Shown: positions 60,099 to 64,000 of the stretch, piece by piece
How the letters are laid out: each line of letters opens with the position of its first letter
Position numbering within the stretch: position 1 is the stretch's first letter
Source of the DNA: Micromonospora sp. MH99
Lineage (GTDB): Bacteria; Actinomycetota; Actinomycetes; Mycobacteriales; Micromonosporaceae
Assembly: GCF_021442385.1 (NCBI RefSeq)
Contig: NZ_MUZA01000014.1
Span: 60,563-124,562 of the forward strand
DNA: 64,000 bases
Direction: 5' to 3'
Notes under the pieces: generated by a model
What the model was told of the DNA's origin: nothing
What the model saw: only the letters and a program-made list of their open reading frames with translations
Database searches by the model: none
Position numbers and translations under genes: made by a program

Positions 60099-61640
60099 TC
60101 ACCGCCGGGCCAGTCGGGTCTGTCGGGGACGCCGCCAGGCACCCGTACCGGCCTCGATCCAGCGGGTCAGCAGCCGGGAGTCGTACCCCACCCGCAGCAG
60201 CTGGTCGCGGACCCGTTCCGGGAGGTGCCGGGGGACGGCGCGGCCGTCCGGCCCGGGACCGAAGACGGTGGTGGTGGTGATCCGTCCGGCCTCACCGGCC
60301 CCGATCACCTCCTCCACGTGCGAGACGAACCGGTGCTTACGGCCGCCGATCGCACTCTCGTCCTCGACGGTGACGTAGACGATCAGATCGAGGGCGTTGC
60401 CGGCCATCCGGCGGGCCTGGTCGACTGTCATCTCCCGGCCGTGCGCCAGCGCCAGCTCGACGATCCGTTCACCCACCCCGGCCGCGGTACGGGCGTGAAT
60501 GGTGCACATCGAACCCCGGCTGGTGGTCATGGCCTGGAGCATCGGCACGATCTCCCGGGACCGGACCTCGCCCACGATGATCCGCAGCACGCCCATCCGC
60601 AGCGAGAGCGGGATGAGGTCGGCGATCGTCACCTCACCCGCCGGCCGGCCGTCGAAGCCGCGCTCGCCGTGCCCCTCCCGCGCCTCGAAGCTCATCACCG
60701 CCCGGTGCCGCTCCCGGCGACGGGCCGGCAACAACTCCCGGCTCTCCTCCAGCAGCACGTACGGCTCGTCGGGCGGGATCTCGTTCATGAGCGCCCGGAT
60801 GATCGTGGTCTTCCCGGCGCCGGCCAGCCCGGCGACCATGATGTTCAACCCGGCGCGCATCGCCGCCCGCAGGAAGTCGCGCAGCAGCGGGTCGATCATC
60901 TCGTCCAGGTCACCCCGGGCGCCGGCCACGTCGTCCAGGCTCACGTCCAGGGTGTTGTGCTTGCGGATCACCGCATACGGCCGGTGGCTGACCAGGAACA
61001 CCGCGGCCAGTCGGCTGCCGTCGGGCAGTTGCAGGTCCAGGGTCGGCTTCACCGTGGACAGTGACCGTTCGGTCGCGCCAGCCCGCCGCGCCGCCGCCTG
61101 AAGGATCTCCACCAGTTCGGCGTCGCTGTCGGCGATCGGCTCGGCCCAGTCCACCCCACCGCCGTGCCGGGTGATGCGCACGACGTCGCAGCCGAGGATG
61201 TGCACCTCCTCGATGGTGTCGTCGACCAGCAGGGTCTGCAGCCGGCCCAGCCCCACCAGCTCGGCGGTCACCTGGTCGAGCAGCAGGCGCTCCTCGCCGG
61301 CGGCCATCGGTGTTCCGGCGCGACGGACCGCGTCCGCGTACTCGGCGACCACGGTGACGGCCAGCCGGGCCCGCTCGGTGTCCTCCTCGTCGACAGTGAA
61401 CTCCCGGCCGCGCTGCCACAAGGTGAGCCGCTCGGTGAGTTCCCGGCGCAGCTCCCGGACCACCTGGAAGTCCATCCGGGGTCGGGGTGCCACCTCCGGC
61501 GGCGGCGCGGCCGTGGGCATCGGCTGCGGCACCGCAGCCGACTGGTGGTGCCGGCCGTTCGGTGGGGCCAACGGCGGCGCGGTGGACGTCGCGGCCGGCG
61601 GCTGCTGACGCGGGTCGGTGGAGACGGGCTCAAACCGCAT
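60099..61640 (-). CDS. tadA: Tad pilus/secretion ATPase TadA (CpaF)
   Basis: The product is 513 aa from ATG 61640, overlapping the tadZ stop by 11 bases. A Pro/Ala-rich N-terminus precedes the secretion-ATPase core. Walker A GLAGAGKTT is at 271-279; LLEESREL is the Asp-box region, RIIVGEVRS is Walker B and CTIHAR the His box. It powers assembly of Flp-type pili or a related secretion system. Confidence 0.94.
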   Translation of the reverse strand: MRFEPVSTDPRQQPPAATSTAPPLAPPNGRHHQSAAVPQPMPTAAPPPEVAPRPRMDFQVVRELRRELTERLTLWQRGREFTVDEEDTERARLAVTVVAEYADAVRRAGTPMAAGEERLLLDQVTAELVGLGRLQTLLVDDTIEEVHILGCDVVRITRHGGGVDWAEPIADSDAELVEILQAAARRAGATERSLSTVKPTLDLQLPDGSRLAAVFLVSHRPYAVIRKHNTLDVSLDDVAGARGDLDEMIDPLLRDFLRAAMRAGLNIMVAGLAGAGKTTIIRALMNEIPPDEPYVLLEESRELLPARRRERHRAVMSFEAREGHGERGFDGRPAGEVTIADLIPLSLRMGVLRIIVGEVRSREIVPMLQAMTTSRGSMCTIHARTAAGVGERIVELALAHGREMTVDQARRMAGNALDLIVYVTVEDESAIGGRKHRFVSHVEEVIGAGEAGRITTTTVFGPGPDGRAVPRHLPERVRDQLLRVGYDSRLLTRWIEAGTGAWRRPRQTRLARR

Positions 61641-62430
61641 CCGGCACCCCCTGCTGCACCGGCCAGGCCAGCCGCGCCCGCCGGCGTTCCAGCAGCGCGC
61701 CGACCGGCACCTCCAGCGCGGCGGCCGCGCGCAGCAGCGGCCGTCCGGACCGCACGGTCCCACCGAGCGCCAGCACCCCTGCGGTACGCGGGTCGTGCGG
61801 CAGCCGGGCGATCACCGGCAGTTTCAGTCCGCGACTGATCTCCGCGCGCCCGTGCCCGTCGCCGACCAGCAGCAGCCGCAGGGTGCCCGGCGGCACCCGG
61901 TGTTCGGCGAAGTCCCGCTCGATCGCGGTGACCACCGCCCGGGTGCCGGACAGGTCGGGCAGGTGGGCCCGGGTTACCAGCAGCACCACCGAGGCGGCCC
62001 GCAGCAGTGGCCACGGTGGGCCGGTGACGTGCAGCCGGCCGCAGTCGACGAGCACGTCGTAGCCGGGGGTACCCCGGTCCAGGGCGTTGAAGTAGTCGGC
62101 GAAGCGCTGCCAGAGCGGGGTGACGCTGCCGGCCTGCGCCGGGTCGACCAACCCGGGCAGCAGCAGCCGTTCCCGGCGCGGCGCGTCCAGGTCGACCAGC
62201 TGGGACCAGAACGCGGTCTCCAGGTTGCCGTCGCGCAGCTCCCCGACGGCCAGCTCGCCGATGCCGCGCGGCCCGTCCAGCTGACCACCGAGGTAGCCGG
62301 CGAGGACCGACCCGCCGGCGGGGTCGCACTCGGCCAGGACCAGCCGGCGGTGCCAGGTCAGGGCACAGGCCAACGCCGAGGTGGTCACGCCGGGCGAACC
62401 CTTCGCGGACACCAGCGCGATGATCGCCAT
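61630..62430 (-). CDS. tadZ: TadZ/CpaE-like ParA-family protein with degenerate Walker A
   Basis: The product is 266 aa. It has a MinD/ParA fold (AIIALVSAKGSPGVTTSALA, LAECDPAGGS, DVLVDCG). The deviant Walker A should read KGGxGKT but is KGSPGVTTS: the nucleotide-contacting Lys is Val. Loss of ATPase residues is common in TadZ-like proteins, which position the apparatus at the pole. Confidence 0.85.
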   Translation of the reverse strand: MAIIALVSAKGSPGVTTSALACALTWHRRLVLAECDPAGGSVLAGYLGGQLDGPRGIGELAVGELRDGNLETAFWSQLVDLDAPRRERLLLPGLVDPAQAGSVTPLWQRFADYFNALDRGTPGYDVLVDCGRLHVTGPPWPLLRAASVVLLVTRAHLPDLSGTRAVVTAIERDFAEHRVPPGTLRLLLVGDGHGRAEISRGLKLPVIARLPHDPRTAGVLALGGTVRSGRPLLRAAAALEVPVGALLERRRARLAWPVQQGVPDAV

Positions 62431-62432
62431 GT

Positions 62433-63092
62433 TCAGGCCGCCTCGGTCAGCACGACCGCGATCCGCTCCTGGGCGGCCAACGCCACCACTGCGGGTACGT
62501 CCCGGATGAGCAGCGCCAGGTACAGCACCTTCTCGTCGTCCGTCGGGCTGACCATGTCGATGACGGTGGCCGCGAACCGGGTGCCCGCGCCGGCCGCCGC
62601 CCCGGTGGCGTTCTCGTCCGGGGTGCTGACCAGCAGCACCTTGTCGCCGGGGTGCAGTGCGCGGGCCGGCACCTGGGCGGTCTTCAGGCCGAGCGCGATC
62701 TGCTGCTGACCCGGGCCGAGCAGTGGGTCGTCGGTGACCTGCCCGAGGGTGAGCAGGGTGCCGGGCACCAGCGCCACGGCGGCGCGCTTGCCGACCACCT
62801 CGTTCAGCCGTGCCGCGGGCACCGGGTGCAACCCCTGGCCGCCGGCGACCTGCACGGTGATCAGATCGGCGGCGCTGACCTCCCGACCGACCTCCACCGG
62901 ACGGGCCACCGCGAGGTAGCTGCCGGTGGCCCGGACCGAGGTGACCGCGAACGCCGCACCCAGCCCACCGAGGGCGATCAGGAGTACGGCGAGACCCAGC
63001 AGCCCCGGGCGGACGCGGCGCTGCCGGACCACCTTGGGCGGGCTGACCGGCGCGTCCACCGGCCCGGTCGCGTTACGCGTTGCCAGACTCAC
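62433..63092 (-). CDS. cpaB: CpaB/RcpC-like SAF-domain protein
   Basis: The product is 219 aa from GTG 63092. One N-terminal transmembrane helix (LLGLAVLLIALGGLGAAFAV) precedes a SAF domain (YLAVARPVEVGREVSAADLITVQVAGG) and a beta-rich C-terminus. CpaB is a periplasmic part of Tad systems; in Gram-positive loci it presumably contacts the cell wall. It is followed by tadZ after 2 bases. Confidence 0.86.
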   Translation of the reverse strand: MSLATRNATGPVDAPVSPPKVVRQRRVRPGLLGLAVLLIALGGLGAAFAVTSVRATGSYLAVARPVEVGREVSAADLITVQVAGGQGLHPVPAARLNEVVGKRAAVALVPGTLLTLGQVTDDPLLGPGQQQIALGLKTAQVPARALHPGDKVLLVSTPDENATGAAAGAGTRFAATVIDMVSPTDDEKVLYLALLIRDVPAVVALAAQERIAVVLTEAA

Positions 63093-63138
63093 CGTTCGAT
63101 CTCCATTCCCGACTGTGTGGCTCGCAGAACCGGCTCAC

Positions 63139-64000
63139 TCACCTGGTCACCACCTGGAGTTCCTTGATCTGGACCGGCACGGTGCCGCTGGTGCGGGTCT
63201 GCGGGATCGGGTCACCCTCGTCGCCGTCGTCGGTCCACCAGCGCACCGTCCAGTACGTGGTGGCCCCCACCCGGTAGGTGCCGGCCTTCGGGTAGCCGTG
63301 GTCGTAGCCGCAGTCCGGGGAGGTGCGGCCGGCCCGCTTGCCGTTCGGGTCGTACGGAGTGCCGGCCTTGGTGCAGGTGACCGTGTCGCCGTTGCCCATG
63401 CTCCAGACGATCCGGTCGACCTTGGCCTCGATGGAGACTCTCAGTCCGCGGTCGGACGCGGAGGCGTGCAGCGGCCCGAAGTAGCTGGCGCTCGGGGTGG
63501 CCCACATCCACACCGGCAGGCCGACCAGGCCGGGGCCGATGTCCTTGCGAGGTGCCACCTTGAGTCGTGCCGGCAGCAGCTTGATCGACGCGAGAGCGCG
63601 CCGGGCCAGCTCCTCCGGGTCCGGCGGAGCGCCGAAGCCGGGCGGTGGCCCGTCACGCAGCACCGTGTCCTGTGCGCCGAGATCACCCCCGTTGCAGGTC
63701 TGCACGTACCACTGCTGACCCTCGGGCGCCGGCTTCTGCGGCGAGGCGAGCTTGTAGTAGCACCCGTCACCGTTGTTGAACCAGCCCAGCAGGTCGTCGT
63801 AGCAGGGGATCGTCCGCCCGCCCCACTGACAGACACCGCCGCCCCCGCCGCCGCCGGAGTCGCCCCCGCCGCCGTTGTCGCCTCCGCCGCCGGGGCCGCC
63901 CGGCGTGCCGGGCTCGTCGTCCCAGACGTTGCAGTCCGGTTGGCCGGGCGGACATTCGGCCCCCGGGTCGGCGCGGTGGGCCGCGGCGGCCGGCAGGGAC
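63139..64000 (-). CDS. Secreted protein of the Tad locus with Gly-rich linker, 5' end outside window
   Basis: The frame is open to the right edge, so the start is missing. The first visible residues (LPAAAAHRADPGAECPPG) look like the end of a signal peptide. Next come Cys-bearing stretches, a long Gly/Asp linker (63840-63900), then a Cys/Trp-rich part (VCQWGG, PCYDDLLGWFNNGDGCYYK, QTCNGGD) and a beta-rich domain ending in KELQVVTR. I recall similar Cys/Gly-rich exported proteins at the head of actinomycete Tad loci. It may be an exported component or substrate. Its stop is 46 bases from cpaB. Confidence 0.78.
   Translation of the reverse strand, partial: SLPAAAAHRADPGAECPPGQPDCNVWDDEPGTPGGPGGGGDNGGGGDSGGGGGGGVCQWGGRTIPCYDDLLGWFNNGDGCYYKLASPQKPAPEGQQWYVQTCNGGDLGAQDTVLRDGPPPGFGAPPDPEELARRALASIKLLPARLKVAPRKDIGPGLVGLPVWMWATPSASYFGPLHASASDRGLRVSIEAKVDRIVWSMGNGDTVTCTKAGTPYDPNGKRAGRTSPDCGYDHGYPKAGTYRVGATTYWTVRWWTDDGDEGDPIPQTRTSGTVPVQIKELQVVTR

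Overview
The window is high-GC chromosomal DNA from an actinomycete, most likely a Micromonosporaceae (Micromonospora-like) genome. The grounds are the GC-rich codon usage with many GTG starts, bldC, DUF3073, the split purS/purQ/purL set, an F420-type PPOX oxidoreductase, a Tad/Flp locus and abundant secreted glycan-active proteins. No phage, integrase, insertion sequence or CRISPR was seen.

Layout. 1-2245: a frameshifted secreted beta-helix/PKD/fascin-like protein running off the left edge. 2411-20435: a housekeeping block with purB, purS-purQ-purL, a ComB-like gene, an SCP2-like gene, purF, purM, a DUF3073 gene, a valine/leucine dehydrogenase (vdh) and bldC. A two-gene radical-SAM/RiPP cassette (15793-17131) sits between purM and the DUF3073 gene. 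As I recall Streptomyces gene order, those two genes are direct neighbours, so the cassette looks like an insertion into a conserved block. The block also holds a membrane-anchored protein with a Gly/Tyr/Gln-rich prion-like tail (10229-12265).

20442-30893: mixed metabolic and hypothetical genes. They include a two-gene beta-oxidation operon, a substrate-binding lipoprotein whose two halves are in circularly permuted order (23855-25198), an intracellular protein of calcium-loop repeats, a very Gly-rich protein, a Glu-Asp-Phe tRNA cluster and a polysaccharide deacetylase. 30968-37272: a divergent carotenoid/light locus. crtE, crtI, idi and a MerR/B12-type regulator without its DNA-binding half are on the minus strand; crtB and a photolyase are on the plus strand; a perfect 14-bp palindrome lies between the two arms.

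40023-53398: an alpha-glucan locus with a LacI regulator, a sugar ABC transporter (binding protein and two permeases, no ATPase), a GH13 alpha-glucosidase and two large secreted GH87-type alpha-1,3-glucanases. A reasonable reading is extracellular cutting of alpha-1,3-glucan (fungal wall or biofilm polymer), import of the oligosaccharides and intracellular hydrolysis. 54373-64000: a DUF2231/Rieske membrane protein, then a Tad-type pilus/secretion locus on the minus strand (CpaB, TadZ, TadA, TadB, TadC, a small pilin-like protein, two TadE-like proteins, a TadG-like protein and a LysM protein) that runs off the right edge.

Intergenic DNA repeatedly carries long imperfect palindromes built on GATCAA or GATCTTGCA cores (3863, 10062, 29328, 54256), probably a REP-like family of this lineage. 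Two genes (the first one and the ComB-like gene) appear broken by single-base indels; these may be sequencing errors or real lesions.
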